The position numbers were made by a program, and so were the translations under genes. DNA of 64,000 bases from Bacillota bacterium (GTDB lineage Bacteria; Bacillota; SHA-98; UBA4971): assembly GCA_024653485.1 (NCBI GenBank), contig JANLFY010000003.1, positions 176,686 through 240,685 on the forward strand. Reading direction: 5' to 3'. The notes beneath the pieces were generated by a model. It was not told the DNA's origin and did not search any database. It saw only the letters and a list, made by a program, of their open reading frames with translations. Positions 1 to 9,489 of this stretch are shown piece by piece; position 1 is the first letter of the stretch, and every line of letters begins with the position of its first letter.

Positions 1-1549
1 GACCCATGAAAATCATCCTGGCGACCCAGAAGAAGATGATGTCGTACGCCGTGACAAGCACCGAGGTTGGATAGAGGTGCCGAAGTTCAGGTGTAGCCTC
101 CGGCCATCCCATGGTCGAGAACGGCCACAACGCCGACGAGAACCACGTGTCGAGCACGTCGGGGTCCTGCTCGAGCGAAGTGCTGCCGCATTTCGGGCAC
201 CTCGTGAGGTCTTCCGCGGAGGCGCTGGCCTCGCCGCACTCTCCGCAGTACCACACGGGGATCCTGTGCCCCCACCAAAGCTGCCTCGAGATGCACCAGT
301 CATGGACGTTCTCCATCCAGTTGAGATAGACCTTTGCGAAGCGTTCCGGGACGAACCTCAACCGACCGTCCCTGACCGCCTCGAGCGCCGGACCAGCAAG
401 AGGCTTCATCTTCACGAACCACTGCCGCGATATCATCGGCTCGACCACGGAGTTGCACCTCTGACAATGGCCCACCGCATAGTCGTGCGGCTCTACCTTT
501 TCGAGGAGTCCCAGGCAAGCTAGTTCCTCGACCACTTTGCCGCGGCAGTCGTACCTATCGAGCCCCTCGTACTTGCCGGCCTCTTTCGTCATCCGTCCGT
601 CTTCACCTATGACTTTCACGGCGGGAAGACCGTGTCTCAAGCCTATCTCGAAATCGTTCGGGTCATGGGCCGGCGTGACTTTCACCGCGCCCGTTCCGAA
701 CTCAGGATCCGCGTGGTCGTCAGCGATGATCGGAATCTCGCGCCCCATTATCGGGAGCACGACCTTGGCGCCGATGAGCCGCGCGTACCTGGGGTCGCGG
801 GGGTTCACCGCGACAGCCGTGTCCCCGAGCATCGTCTCAGGGCGAGTAGTGGCTACAGTGACATGGCCGTCCCCTCCCGATGGTTTCGTCAGGGGATACT
901 TGATGTAGTACAGGGTCCCTTTGCTGTCCTCGTGTTCGACCTCGAGATCGGAGAGGGACGTGCGGCACCTCGGGCACCAGTTGATGATGTACGTGCCTCT
1001 GTATATGAGCCCCTTCTCGTACAGCCGTACGAACACCTGGCGGACGGCGCGCGACAGCCCCTCGTCCATGGTGAACCTTTCGCGCTCCCAATCACACGAC
1101 GCGCCAAGCCTCTGGAGCTGGCTTCGAATGGTGCCGCCGTACTTCTCTTTCCATTGCCACACTCTGCGAACGAACTCTTCCCTTCCGAGGTCGTGGCGTG
1201 AGAGCCCCTCTTTAGCCAAAGCGGCCTCCACCTTCACCTGGGTGGCGATACCCGCGTGGTCGGTGCCGGGGATCCATACAGTGTTGTCTCCCATCATCCG
1301 GTGCCAGCGCACCAGGATGTCCTGAAGCGTGTTGTCAAGGGCGTGCCCGATGTGGAGAGATCCCGTGACGTTGGGAGGAGGGATCACGATGCAAAACGGT
1401 TTCCGCGACGGATCAACCTCCTGATGAAAGTACCCGCGGCGCAACCACTCCGCGTAGATCTCCTGTTCCATGTCGAGGGGATCGTATCTCGGCGCAAGCC
1501 TCCCTGCGTCCGCTGTGGTGGGGTCCGGTTTGCTCTGAGCCCTTGCCAT
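1..1549 (-). CDS. valS: Valyl-tRNA synthetase, N-terminal part (runs off window)
   Basis: Class I aminoacyl-tRNA synthetase that charges tRNA-Val with valine. About 516 N-terminal residues are present; the C-terminal catalytic KMSKS part and anticodon domain lie beyond base 1. Visible signs are the HIGH motif ([10 protein letters not shown], residues 61-70), the CP1 editing region ([13 protein letters not shown]) and several zinc-type Cys pairs (WCPRC, GHCQRC, CGECG...CPKCG). ATG at 1549 is used; an in-frame extension reaches a TTG near 1608 with GAGGAGG just after it, so the exact start is uncertain. It lies downstream of a valine T-box leader and its own promoter, so it is probably transcribed separately from ispG and the glycosyltransferase. 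Confidence 0.96.
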   Translation of the reverse strand, partial: MARAQSKPDPTTADAGRLAPRYDPLDMEQEIYAEWLRRGYFHQEVDPSRKPFCIVIPPPNVTGSLHIGHALDNTLQDILVRWHRMMGDNTVWIPGTDHAGIATQVKVEAALAKEGLSRHDLGREEFVRRVWQWKEKYGGTIRSQLQRLGASCDWERERFTMDEGLSRAVRQVFVRLYEKGLIYRGTYIINWCPRCRTSLSDLEVEHEDSKGTLYYIKYPLTKPSGGDGHVTVATTRPETMLGDTAVAVNPRDPRYARLIGAKVVLPIMGREIPIIADDHADPEFGTGAVKVTPAHDPNDFEIGLRHGLPAVKVIGEDGRMTKEAGKYEGLDRYDCRGKVVEELACLGLLEKVEPHDYAVGHCQRCNSVVEPMISRQWFVKMKPLAGPALEAVRDGRLRFVPERFAKVYLNWMENVHDWCISRQLWWGHRIPVWYCGECGEASASAEDLTRCPKCGSTSLEQDPDVLDTWFSSALWPFSTMGWPEATPELRHLYPTSVLVTAYDIIFFWVARMIFMG

Positions 1550-1807
1550 TCCGCCCGCAGCGACCCCGTCGTCGTCACCGTTCCGTCGATCTAGGTCCTC
1601 CTCGGCAACGGCCAATGACTGAAGCCGCCGCTTCCTCCTTTCCTTGCCTTTCGCTCGTCATACCACGTCCGACTGAACTGCCCGCTGCCTACGGCCCGCC
1701 GGTTCACCGGCCTCGACCAGAGCCCTCGTCAGACCGGCTCCCGTGGGGGTCCCCGTGAGGAACAACCCCGCGCGCTCCGCGACGCCTCACGACGCCTCTA
1801 GACAACG

Positions 1808-2158
1808 CGAGCCCCTTTCGCCTCCACAAGGGCGAAAGGGGCAACTTCCGCGGTACCACCTTGCTTCCCGCACCCTCCATTAGCCTCGGCAACCACGGTC
1901 GCACTCACCTATGGCCGCAGGCAAGGAACATGCGGGCTCTCAATAGCTCTAACGGGCTGTCCGTCGAGGCTCATATGCGCCTGGCCCTTTGGCTCGCGAG
2001 CCAGGATCACCTGGCAAGCTCCACTAAGAGCCGTGAGGCAGCCGCGATCAGACCTCGATGCTCCGGAGCGACGTTCGAGCGGTCACATCCCAGGAAGCCT
2101 TGCAGCCGATGAGCCTCCCTCTCTATGGGCGGTCCCGCCCTACTCCTCTCCATCAACG
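1808..2158 (-). promoter_or_regulatory. T-box riboswitch leader, valine-specific
   Basis: Tandem structural marks of a T-box: a Stem I start (GATGGAGAGGAGTAG) at 2141-2155, a GAGAGGGAGGC...GGCTGCAAGGC distal Stem I segment, and the antiterminator bulge sequence GGTGGTACCGCGG at 1860-1848. The candidate specifier is GUC (2072-2070) in the context GAACGTCGCTCC, which decodes valine and agrees with the downstream valS. Uncharged tRNA-Val binding should favour the antiterminator and allow valS transcription. The family and mechanism are established knowledge; the specifier assignment is read from alignment by eye. Confidence 0.93.
1811..1842 (-). terminator. T-box attenuator hairpin
   Basis: GCCCCTTTCGCC and GGCGAAAGGGGC form a perfect 12-bp stem with an 8-base loop, placed directly after the T-box antiterminator sequence. 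The following tract (TCGCGTTGTCT on the minus strand) is only moderately U-rich, which is weak for an intrinsic terminator, but its position is exactly that expected of the T-box terminator conformer. Confidence 0.8.
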
Positions 2159-2188
2159 CGCGTCTCTTGTGTTATCTTGTGTGTCTGT

Positions 2189-2217
2189 ATCATACAACTC
2201 GCGCCGTGCTTCGTCAA
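2189..2217 (-). promoter_or_regulatory. Sigma-A type promoter of the T-box/valS transcript
   Basis: TTGACG at 2217-2212, a 17-base spacer and TATGAT at 2194-2189. Start of transcription is expected near 2182, about 25 bases before the T-box Stem I. Confidence 0.8.
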
Positions 2218-2288
2218 GGCCCGGCGATCACTGCCTTGCGCCATCTCTCCGCGCCCACGCTGCGCATGTCACAGTGATCCTTGGACAA

Positions 2289-2945
2289 TCACCCCTTCAT
2301 ATGGCTCACGATCTCCCAATACATCCGCAGGCGCGCCCTGAAGCCCTCCAGTCTGCCGCGCTTCTCTTCTTTCATCACTTGCGACACACCGCGCAATGTT
2401 ACGCGCTTGACCTTCGCTCCCAGCGAAGCAAGATGCCTGTTCAGAAGCACCTCCACACCGAATCGGGCATCCTCCATCCGAAGCTCGCGAATGAGTGCCG
2501 CTTTCACGGCTCGCTGGCCGGAGAGTCCCGGAGTCAGCCTCTGCGCGAGGGTCGTGCACCTCCGGCCGCCCGCGAACACGCCTAACGTGGCGTCAGCCTC
2601 GCCGCAAACGACCGGGCGAACGAGCTCATCGACGTGTTCCGCCGTGAGCCCCGTGAGATCCGCGTCTATGAACGCCACGATCTCGGCGTCCGTCGTGGCG
2701 AGGCCGGCCTTCATGGCCGCACCCTTCCCCATGTTCGCGTCCAGCTCGACCACGCGGACCCCAAGCGAAAGAGCCGCCTCGGCGGTGCCGTCCGTTGACC
2801 CGTCGCTGACGACTATGACCTCCGATACCAACCTGGCTTTCTGCACTGCGGATATGACTCGGCCGAGGCGGGCAGCCTCGTTATAGGCGGGCACTATCAC
2901 CGCGACCCTTGTCGGGACGCACGTCGCGCGACGTCCGTCGTCCAT
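2289..2945 (-). CDS. Family 2 glycosyltransferase
   Basis: 218 residues, a single GT-A (GT2) domain. Visible motifs: VIVPAYNEAARL (residues 17-28), VSDGSTDGT (47-54), NMGKG (71-75) and the metal/nucleotide-sugar binding DAD within FIDADLTG (92-99). It probably transfers a sugar from a nucleotide-sugar to a lipid or glycan; the acceptor cannot be read from sequence. No membrane segment is evident. ATG lies two bases after the ispG stop with GGGAGGG upstream, so it is the last gene of the rpsB-ispG run. It resembles short GT2 proteins of the DPM/GpgS kind, but no closer assignment is justified. Confidence 0.85.
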   Translation of the reverse strand: MDDGRRATCVPTRVAVIVPAYNEAARLGRVISAVQKARLVSEVIVVSDGSTDGTAEAALSLGVRVVELDANMGKGAAMKAGLATTDAEIVAFIDADLTGLTAEHVDELVRPVVCGEADATLGVFAGGRRCTTLAQRLTPGLSGQRAVKAALIRELRMEDARFGVEVLLNRHLASLGAKVKRVTLRGVSQVMKEEKRGRLEGFRARLRMYWEIVSHMKG

Positions 2946-2947
2946 CT

Positions 2948-4036
2948 CTAGCCACGCCCTCCCGCTTCTCCGGAATTCAGCCGCGCTGCCTCTCTTATCT
3001 CTCGCACCAACCTGGGCACGATCTCCTCCTTCGGAACCCTTCCGGCGGGCCTACCGTGCGTGAAAAGCAGGGCCGCGCTCACGCCAAGCGCCACTCCTAT
3101 GTCCGCGTCGCGCGCCTCACCGGGGCCGTTGACCTCGCAGCCCATGACCGCCACTTTGAGAGGAGCGTCTATCCCTGAGACCGCCCGCTCCACCTCACGG
3201 ACGATGCCAAAGAGATCGCCTCGGCACCGACCGCATGTCGGGCAGGACACGAGTTCCACGCCGAACCGCCTCACACCGATTGAGGAGAGGATGTCCCTCG
3301 CGACTCGCACCTCGTCTTCGGGATCCGCAGTGAGCGACACCCGTATGGTATCGCCGATCCCTTCCAGCAGCAACGCACCAATGGCGATGGCGCTCTTCAC
3401 GGTGCCGGTCCGAGGGCCGCCCGCCTCGGTGAGGCCCACATGAAGCGGGTAATCCGTCTCTTGCGAAACACGCTCGTACGCTCGGATCGTCGTGATCACG
3501 TCTGATGCCTTTATCGATATGACGATGTCCGCGAAGCCCTCGTCCTCAAGCAAGCGGCAGCTCCTCCTCGCGCTCTCCACCAGCGCCTCCTCGCAAGGTC
3601 CCCCGTACTTCGTGAGCAGGTCCTTCTCCAGAGACCCGGCGTTTACGCCGACTCTTATAGGCACCCCCCTCTCCTTCGCCGCCCGGGCCACCTCTCGCAC
3701 TCTCGATACGTCCCCTATGTTGCCCGGGTTTATGCGAAGCTTGTCCGCTCCCGCCTCCACCGCGGCAAGGGCGAGTCTATAGTCGAAGTGGACGTCAGCG
3801 ACCAAAGGCAGGGGCGACCGCCGCTTTATTTCGGCGAACGCCGCTGCAGCAGCGGGGTCGGGAATGGCGCACCGCGCTATCTCGCAACCGGCTTGCGCGA
3901 GCCTCTCCAGCTGGCTCACAGTGCCAGCCACGTCACGCGTATCGGTCTTCGTCATGGACTGAACCACCACAGGTGCGCTCCCGCCGATCGGAACGCCCCC
4001 GACCATGACCGTCCGGGTCCTACGCCTGTTGATCAT
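2948..4036 (-). CDS. ispG: (E)-4-hydroxy-3-methylbut-2-enyl-diphosphate synthase
   Basis: IspG (GcpE) makes HMBPP from MEcPP in the MEP isoprenoid pathway with a 4Fe-4S cluster and reduced ferredoxin or flavodoxin. 362 residues, the short bacterial form: an N-terminal TIM barrel (PVVVQSMTKTDTRDV at residues 22-36; NPGNIG at 103-108) and a C-terminal cluster domain with the ligands C265/C268 (CPTCGRC) and C300 in GCEVNGPGEA, where E301 is also visible. It follows rseP by about 160 bases; this gap holds an exact tandem 12-base duplication. dxr, the second MEP enzyme, is two genes upstream, and a small ferredoxin gene is in the same gene run. Confidence 0.96.
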   Translation of the reverse strand: MINRRRTRTVMVGGVPIGGSAPVVVQSMTKTDTRDVAGTVSQLERLAQAGCEIARCAIPDPAAAAAFAEIKRRSPLPLVADVHFDYRLALAAVEAGADKLRINPGNIGDVSRVREVARAAKERGVPIRVGVNAGSLEKDLLTKYGGPCEEALVESARRSCRLLEDEGFADIVISIKASDVITTIRAYERVSQETDYPLHVGLTEAGGPRTGTVKSAIAIGALLLEGIGDTIRVSLTADPEDEVRVARDILSSIGVRRFGVELVSCPTCGRCRGDLFGIVREVERAVSGIDAPLKVAVMGCEVNGPGEARDADIGVALGVSAALLFTHGRPAGRVPKEEIVPRLVREIREAARLNSGEAGGRG

Positions 4037-4196
4037 CTGTCACTACGCTCCCTGCCGCCACAAAGTGCCGCCCGCTCCTCTTGCCCATGATCTTGCCCAT
4101 GATCGCCCGATAACTGCCGGTGACGTTACGACAAGTCTCGAGAGTCGGCGACGAAGCCGTACCGACCTCCCGCAGAGCCCGCAGAGAAAGGGAGGG

Positions 4197-5255
4197 CTAC
4201 CCCAGCAGTCCCCCCAACCGAGCTATGTCGGAAAACGTCGCGAACGCGATGAGGAGCGCGAGGATGGCGATCCCAACCATCCGAGCGAAGGCCTCCTGCT
4301 CTTCATTGAGAGGGCGTCTCCGCAAAGCCTCTATGCTCAGCAAGACGATCCATCCACCGTCCAGGACAGGGATGGGCAGAAGGTTGAGCAGCCCCAAATT
4401 GACATTGAGGAGCGCCGCAAGATAGAGAAGGTTCACCATACCCAGACGCGCCGTCTGGCCGACGGTCTGGGCAATACCGATGGGCCCCGCCACCTCCGGC
4501 CTCACCTTGCCCGTCACCATCCGCCCGAGCGTGACCAGGAGATTCCTCGCAACGTCCACCGTGAACGTCGCGCCTGTGCCAAGCGCCCTCAACACCCCGG
4601 AGCGTTGCCATGGTTCGGACAGCAACACCCCTATCACGCCGCGGCCGGTCTCCGGGTCCCGCACCGGCGTCACCCGAAATGACTGCCTCGTTCCGTCGCG
4701 GTCGACCGTCACCGCAATGGCCCTCCCGGAACTCGCCGATATGGCCTCCCTCACCTCCGCCACCGTCTCGGTGGCGGCCCGTCCGACGGCAACCACTCTG
4801 TCCCCGGCCCGCAGCCCAGCGGCTTCGGCCGGCGTTCCGGGGTACACTTCCGATACGACCACCGTGGGGACCCCCGCCGCGACGAACACGACGCAGAAGA
4901 ACACGAACGCCATCACGAAGTTCATGAAGGGCCCCGCAAGGATCGTCGCTATCCTCCACGCGACGTGCTTCGCCCTGAAGCTGCGAGGGTCGCTCGAATC
5001 GACTGCGTCCCTAGGATCCTCCGGGCGGTCGAGGCCCGCAAACTTCACAAACGCTCCGAGGGGGAGCGCTCTGATGGAGTACACCGTCTCACCGCGCCTC
5101 CGGCGCCATACCCTGGGCCCAAAGCCCAGGGCAAACTCATATACCCTCACTCCAGCCGCCTTGCCCACCACGAAGTGTCCCAGCTCGTGTGAAAGGGCGA
5201 ACGTCGCGAAGACGAAGCCGAATGCCAAGACCGTGACAACAACGCTCTGAACCAC
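4197..5255 (-). CDS. rseP: RIP metalloprotease RseP (site-2 protease)
   Basis: Membrane-embedded zinc protease that cleaves transmembrane substrates such as anti-sigma factors. 352 residues: first membrane helix carries the zinc motif HELGH (23-27), a central PDZ domain follows (PGTPAEAAGLRAGDRVV), and the third catalytic ligand region is NLLPIPVLDGG near the C-terminus, with two to three C-terminal membrane helices. GTG start overlaps the dxr TAG stop by one base, and the ribosome binding site AGGAGG lies inside the dxr end. In B. subtilis the equivalent gene (rasP) occupies the same place after dxr and cdsA. Confidence 0.95.
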   Translation of the reverse strand: MVQSVVVTVLAFGFVFATFALSHELGHFVVGKAAGVRVYEFALGFGPRVWRRRRGETVYSIRALPLGAFVKFAGLDRPEDPRDAVDSSDPRSFRAKHVAWRIATILAGPFMNFVMAFVFFCVVFVAAGVPTVVVSEVYPGTPAEAAGLRAGDRVVAVGRAATETVAEVREAISASSGRAIAVTVDRDGTRQSFRVTPVRDPETGRGVIGVLLSEPWQRSGVLRALGTGATFTVDVARNLLVTLGRMVTGKVRPEVAGPIGIAQTVGQTARLGMVNLLYLAALLNVNLGLLNLLPIPVLDGGWIVLLSIEALRRRPLNEEQEAFARMVGIAILALLIAFATFSDIARLGGLLG

Positions 5256-6436
5256 TAACGGGTCCTCCTCATTTCGATGTCCGCCGCTCGCCGGGCGACA
5301 TGCTCCCTCGCCCAGCCGTCCGCCTCGAGGACGTCGGACGGTGTCAGTGGATCCACCGGGTCGTGGCTCGCCATGGCGTCTTCGGTCAGTGCGGCAATGT
5401 CAGGCAAACGGATCCTGCCCTCGAGGAACATCTTGACCGCCTCCTCGTTCGCCGCACTCAGGACACATGGCGTCGTCCCCCCTGCCCGAAGCGCCTCATA
5501 GCCCAGGCGCAGCGCCGGGAACCTGACCAAGTCGGGGGGCTCGAAAGTCAGAGCTCCGAGGCGGGACACGTCGAGAGCCTTCACGGGTGCCGCCACTCGC
5601 GACGGGTACGTGAGGGCATATTGGATCGGAATCCTCATGTCGGTCGGTCCGAGCTGGGCAATGATGGAACCGTCAACGAGCTCCACCATGGAATGGATGA
5701 CGCTCTGAGGGTGAACCACGACGTCTATCCGATCGGGATCGACATCGAAGAGCCACCTGGCCTCGATTACCTCTAGAGCTTTGTTCATGAGGGTGGCGGA
5801 GTCTATGGTTATCTTGGCGCCCATGCACCATGTAGGGTGACGCAGCGCCTGCTCCGGCCGTACCTTTTCCAGGTCGCTCGCGTCCAGTGTGCGCAGGGGA
5901 CCGCCCGAGGCAGTGAGGACGAGCCTCTTCACCTCCGACTTGTCGCGCCCGGCCAAACACTGGAACAACGCCGAGTGCTCGCTGTCCACCGGGATCACGG
6001 TGGCCCCGCGTCTCGAGGCCTCTTCCATGACGAGTCTTCCCGCCGCCACGAGCGTCTCCTTGTTCGCGAGGGCTACGGTCTTGCCCAGGCAGATCGCTGC
6101 GTAAGTGGGTAAGAAGCCTGCTATCCCTACTGCTGCCGACAGCACCACATCAGCGTCGGGATGCGCCGCAACGCGCTCCGCTGCGCTGGAGCCCGACACG
6201 ACTTCAACGCGAGGCTGCAAGTCGCTGATCCGCCCGCGCAGTTCCCGCGCGGCGACCTCGTCCGCAACCCCTACGATCGACGGCGCCCACCGCCTTATCT
6301 GCGCCTCCAACACATCGATATTCCGCCCGGCTGCGAGGCCGACCACCCTGACGCTGTCGCCAAGCCAGCCAGCCACCTCGAGAGCCTGAGTGCCGATGGA
6401 TCCGGTGGAACCCAGGACCGCGATACCTCTGCGCAA
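5255..6436 (-). CDS. dxr: 1-deoxy-D-xylulose 5-phosphate reductoisomerase
   Basis: Converts DXP to MEP with NADPH, the committed step of the MEP pathway. 393 residues. The nucleotide-binding GSTGSIG is at 9-15; NKETLV, VDSEHSALFQCL, TASGGPL and the loop CMGAKITIDSATLMNKALE mark the catalytic domain with the metal-binding Asp/Glu residues. One-base overlap with rseP; a gap of about 115 bases separates it from the ytvI-like gene upstream. Length and motif order are normal for the family. Confidence 0.97.
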   Translation of the reverse strand: MRRGIAVLGSTGSIGTQALEVAGWLGDSVRVVGLAAGRNIDVLEAQIRRWAPSIVGVADEVAARELRGRISDLQPRVEVVSGSSAAERVAAHPDADVVLSAAVGIAGFLPTYAAICLGKTVALANKETLVAAGRLVMEEASRRGATVIPVDSEHSALFQCLAGRDKSEVKRLVLTASGGPLRTLDASDLEKVRPEQALRHPTWCMGAKITIDSATLMNKALEVIEARWLFDVDPDRIDVVVHPQSVIHSMVELVDGSIIAQLGPTDMRIPIQYALTYPSRVAAPVKALDVSRLGALTFEPPDLVRFPALRLGYEALRAGGTTPCVLSAANEEAVKMFLEGRIRLPDIAALTEDAMASHDPVDPLTPSDVLEADGWAREHVARRAADIEMRRTR

Positions 6437-6551
6437 TTAGGCCACTCCCCTCGCGCGTCCGCCAGGAGCATGCGCTTGCGGCCAGCCATTGCTCGGCGTC
6501 ACGCAGCACCACGGAGTCCTCTTGCTGTGTTCGCCCCACCGCCGTATCGTA

Positions 6552-7598
6552 TCATTCCCTCGGCGTGACAGGGAGCAATCCTCCGCGCGCAATGGCCCTG
6601 ATCATTATCACGAAGACAGGGCCTATCACTATCCCGCCCGCCCCGAAGAGCCGCATCCCCACATACACGGCGACGAGGATCGCCAGGGGATGCACTCCGA
6701 CGTTGGCCCCGACCACTCTGGGCTCTGCTCCCTTTCTCAGCACGAACTGAACAGCCATCAATGCTCCGATGACCACCGCCTCGAAGAGCTGCTTCTTCAG
6801 CGCGTAGTAAACGATCATCGGCACGTATAGAGTACCCGGTCCTACCACGGGGATGAGGTCGAGGATGCCGCACACGATCCCTAGGACCCACGCGTACCCG
6901 ACGCCGGCAACGGCGAACCCGATCACGCTCACTACCGTCGTGATGAGAATCAGGATCAGTTGCGCTCTGATGAACCCCAACACAGCAGAGACCATTTCCG
7001 CCCTCATCGCTTTTGCCCTCTCCCTCCACTTGGGGGGAGCAAGGGTCACGACGAACTCGGATATCTCCTTCTTGTCACGGCTCATGAAGAACGCCGCGAA
7101 AAAGCTTATGAAAAGAACGAGCCCTACGCCCGGCAAGGCCGTTACCATCCCGGTGACCTTCGCGAGGATGCTTTCGATGGCGAGGTACAGCCTGTACTGG
7201 TTGTTCCTTATCGCGTCGATGACAGGCGCTGGAAGTTCACGGTAGACCCTCTCCACGTCTCGCACGATTCTGGAGAGCATTTCCTCAAAGCTGATGTTGA
7301 GCATAGGCAAGGCACGTGAAAGCGCCTGTATCTCCAGGTATATCCTGGATACTCCCACGACGACTCCGAGTCCTACGACGATCAAGAGCAGACACAGCAC
7401 GATGAGAACCGCTCCGCCCCTCGACAACCTGGTCCGCCTCACGAGGAACTCGACCGGGGGATCTATCACGGCCGCAATGACGAATGCGATAATGAAGGGC
7501 ACGAAGTACGTCAACACGTACTTGACCACGAGGAAACAGCCGACAAGGACGGCAGCCCATGCCAGGAAATGCTTCCACGTCGCCGAAAGTCGCTGCAA
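6552..7598 (-). CDS. ytvI: AI-2E/YtvI-family membrane permease
   Basis: About 348 residues with eight predicted hydrophobic segments, starting with HFLAWAAVLVGCFLVVKYV and ending in the ALAILVAVYVGMRLFG/IVIGPVFVIMIRA pair; the motif DLIPVVGPGTLYVP is characteristic of the AI-2E family, and the whole resembles sporulation protein YtvI. Substrate unknown. TTG at 7598 is chosen because GAGGTGG precedes it by about six bases; an in-frame ATG at 7724 would add 42 low-complexity residues and overlap cdsA. Its position between cdsA and dxr differs from B. subtilis, where ytvI is elsewhere. Confidence 0.8.
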   Translation of the reverse strand: MQRLSATWKHFLAWAAVLVGCFLVVKYVLTYFVPFIIAFVIAAVIDPPVEFLVRRTRLSRGGAVLIVLCLLLIVVGLGVVVGVSRIYLEIQALSRALPMLNISFEEMLSRIVRDVERVYRELPAPVIDAIRNNQYRLYLAIESILAKVTGMVTALPGVGLVLFISFFAAFFMSRDKKEISEFVVTLAPPKWRERAKAMRAEMVSAVLGFIRAQLILILITTVVSVIGFAVAGVGYAWVLGIVCGILDLIPVVGPGTLYVPMIVYYALKKQLFEAVVIGALMAVQFVLRKGAEPRVVGANVGVHPLAILVAVYVGMRLFGAGGIVIGPVFVIMIRAIARGGLLPVTPRE

Positions 7599-7716
7599 TC
7601 CAGACCACCTCGTGTCTAGTGCATTGCCACAGGATGGGGCCGGACTTGCCCCACGTCCCGGTGATCCTCTGCGAGGAACTGCGAGGAACGCCCGTGGCAC
7701 ATTCAGGATCGCGGTT

Positions 7717-8532
7717 TCAGGCAAGGAACAGGATCGCGTAGTAGTACGCCACGGGAACGGCGAACAACAAGCTGTCGACCCTGTCGAGCACGCCGCCGTG
7801 TCCGGGGAGGAACATCCCGGAATCCTTGACGTTGGCGTTCCGCTTCATGGCGGACTCGGCCAGGTCGCCGGCCTGCCCCGCCACTCCGATCGCAAGAGAA
7901 GCGGCCACCGCGTGAGCAAGAGGAATGCCCGGCCACCAACCCAAGGCCGCTCCGACCAGTCTGGCTCCCACACCGACACAGAGACCGGCGACAAGGCCCG
8001 CCAATGCGCCTTCCACGCTCTTCTTCGGGCTTACCTCCGCCATGAGCTTGTGCCTACCCAGGGCAGTGCCGAGGAAATAGGCACCGATATCATTCGCCCA
8101 CACTGTGACCAGAAGCGTCACCACATGTCCCAGACCGGCGTCCTTGCCACCGAGCCCCCTCAGGAGCTGAAGCAGGCAGATGGTCCACCCCACGTAAGCG
8201 CCACCAAACACCGTGACAGCTGGGTTGGCGATGGCTGATTCCCTGCCGAGCTTGAGCGTTTGAAAGACCAGGCTCACTAGGGTCATGCTCGCCAGGATGG
8301 CGCCTACCGCGGAGCTCGAGCCGGCGTACCCCGAGACGGCAAACGATACGACGCCCAATACTCCAATGATCGGGGTCGGCCGCAGCCCCGCTCCCTTTGC
8401 CAGGCTGTAGAATTCCAGAACAGCCCCGACTCCAACGCACGCGACAACTACAGCAAGATATGGCCCTCCCACCGCGACGACAGCCAGCGTAACCGGGGCC
8501 GCAACGAGCGCGCTCACGACCCTGTCCCGCAC
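7717..8532 (-). CDS. cdsA: Phosphatidate cytidylyltransferase (CDP-diacylglycerol synthase)
   Basis: Integral membrane enzyme making CDP-diacylglycerol from phosphatidate and CTP for phospholipid synthesis. About 271 residues with seven to eight membrane helices and the full C-terminal CdsA signature: SPKKSVEGALAG followed by GDLAESAMKR and KDSGMFLPGHGGVLDRVDSL, with the metal-binding Asp residues. GTG at 8532 is preferred: AAGGAGG lies eight bases upstream, and VRDRVVSALVAAP matches usual CdsA N-termini; the TTG at 8592 that overlaps uppS is the alternative. Lies directly behind uppS, as in most Bacillota. Confidence 0.95.
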   Translation of the reverse strand: MRDRVVSALVAAPVTLAVVAVGGPYLAVVVACVGVGAVLEFYSLAKGAGLRPTPIIGVLGVVSFAVSGYAGSSSAVGAILASMTLVSLVFQTLKLGRESAIANPAVTVFGGAYVGWTICLLQLLRGLGGKDAGLGHVVTLLVTVWANDIGAYFLGTALGRHKLMAEVSPKKSVEGALAGLVAGLCVGVGARLVGAALGWWPGIPLAHAVAASLAIGVAGQAGDLAESAMKRNANVKDSGMFLPGHGGVLDRVDSLLFAVPVAYYYAILFLA

Positions 8533-8588
8533 CTTCCGGACCTCCTTCCCACAGTGCCCGATCCGGCATGCTCCGGAAGAGAGCAAGA

Positions 8589-9413
8589 TCAAATCCCGCC
8601 GAATCTTCGGACTCTCCTTCGGTACTCCTGAAGCGCCCGCTCCAGCTCGCGGCGGGTGAAATCAGGCCACAACACCGGGGTAACGTACAGCTCGGTGTAC
8701 GCAATCTGCCACAGTAGGAAATTGGATATCCTCATCTCCCCGCCAGTCCGGATGAGGAGATCTGGATCTGGAACCCCCGCCGTGTACAGGCGGGCCGCCA
8801 GAACGCCAGCATCCATGTCTTGCGGTCCCAGCTCTCCCTTGACCACCGCCTCGGCCACCTGTCTGGCCGCTCTCACTATTTCGTCGCGACCGCCGTAGTT
8901 GATGGCAAGATTGACCAGGATACCCCGATTCCCCGCGGTGGCCTTCTCCACACGGTTCACGGCTTCAAGTACAGCATGAGGTAGGCCATCCCGAGCGCCG
9001 ATCACGCGAATCCGCGCTCCGAAGTCGACGAGAGGGTTCAGCCTCTTGTCGAACATCTCCACGAGCAAATCCATTAGACCGTTCACTTCATCGGAAGGGC
9101 GCCTCCAGTTCTCCGTCGAGAAGACGTACAGCGTCACCACTTCGATGCCCATCTCTGAAGCGGCCCTCACTATGTCCTCAGCACGGTCGGCACCGACTCG
9201 GTGTCCCGCAAGCCGTGGGAGACCTCGTCTCGTAGCCCACCTGCCGTTGCCGTCCATGATTATCGCCACATGGCGCGGCAATCTCTTCTCGTCCACGGGC
9301 GGCTGTTCGCCTGATTCCCTGGGCGCCTCCGGTGACCATGACCTCCCCATCGCCCTCGCGAGAAGCCACACGGGCCCCGCGAGCGTCGCCAACCCCTTCG
9401 GGAGTCGCGCCAC
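8589..9413 (-). CDS. uppS: Isoprenyl transferase (undecaprenyl diphosphate synthase)
   Basis: Cis-prenyltransferase that condenses IPP onto FPP to give the C55 lipid carrier of cell-wall synthesis. About 274 residues. The substrate motif HVAIIMDGNGRWA contains the catalytic Asp; LAGHRVGAD, LYVFSTENWRRP, NYGGRDEIVRA and the C-terminal LLIRTGGEMRISNFLLWQ with YTELYVTPVLWPDF are all present. GTG at 9413 follows GGAGG by seven bases (ATG at 9428 overlaps that site). It uses precursors made by dxr and ispG two to four genes downstream. Confidence 0.96.
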   Translation of the reverse strand: MARLPKGLATLAGPVWLLARAMGRSWSPEAPRESGEQPPVDEKRLPRHVAIIMDGNGRWATRRGLPRLAGHRVGADRAEDIVRAASEMGIEVVTLYVFSTENWRRPSDEVNGLMDLLVEMFDKRLNPLVDFGARIRVIGARDGLPHAVLEAVNRVEKATAGNRGILVNLAINYGGRDEIVRAARQVAEAVVKGELGPQDMDAGVLAARLYTAGVPDPDLLIRTGGEMRISNFLLWQIAYTELYVTPVLWPDFTRRELERALQEYRRRVRRFGGI

Positions 9414-9489
9414 AAGCTTTCCTCCCATTCAAAAGCTCAAGGGGAGCGCGCGACCTTGCGGCGACCCCCCTTGACCATGCACTCAGCCC

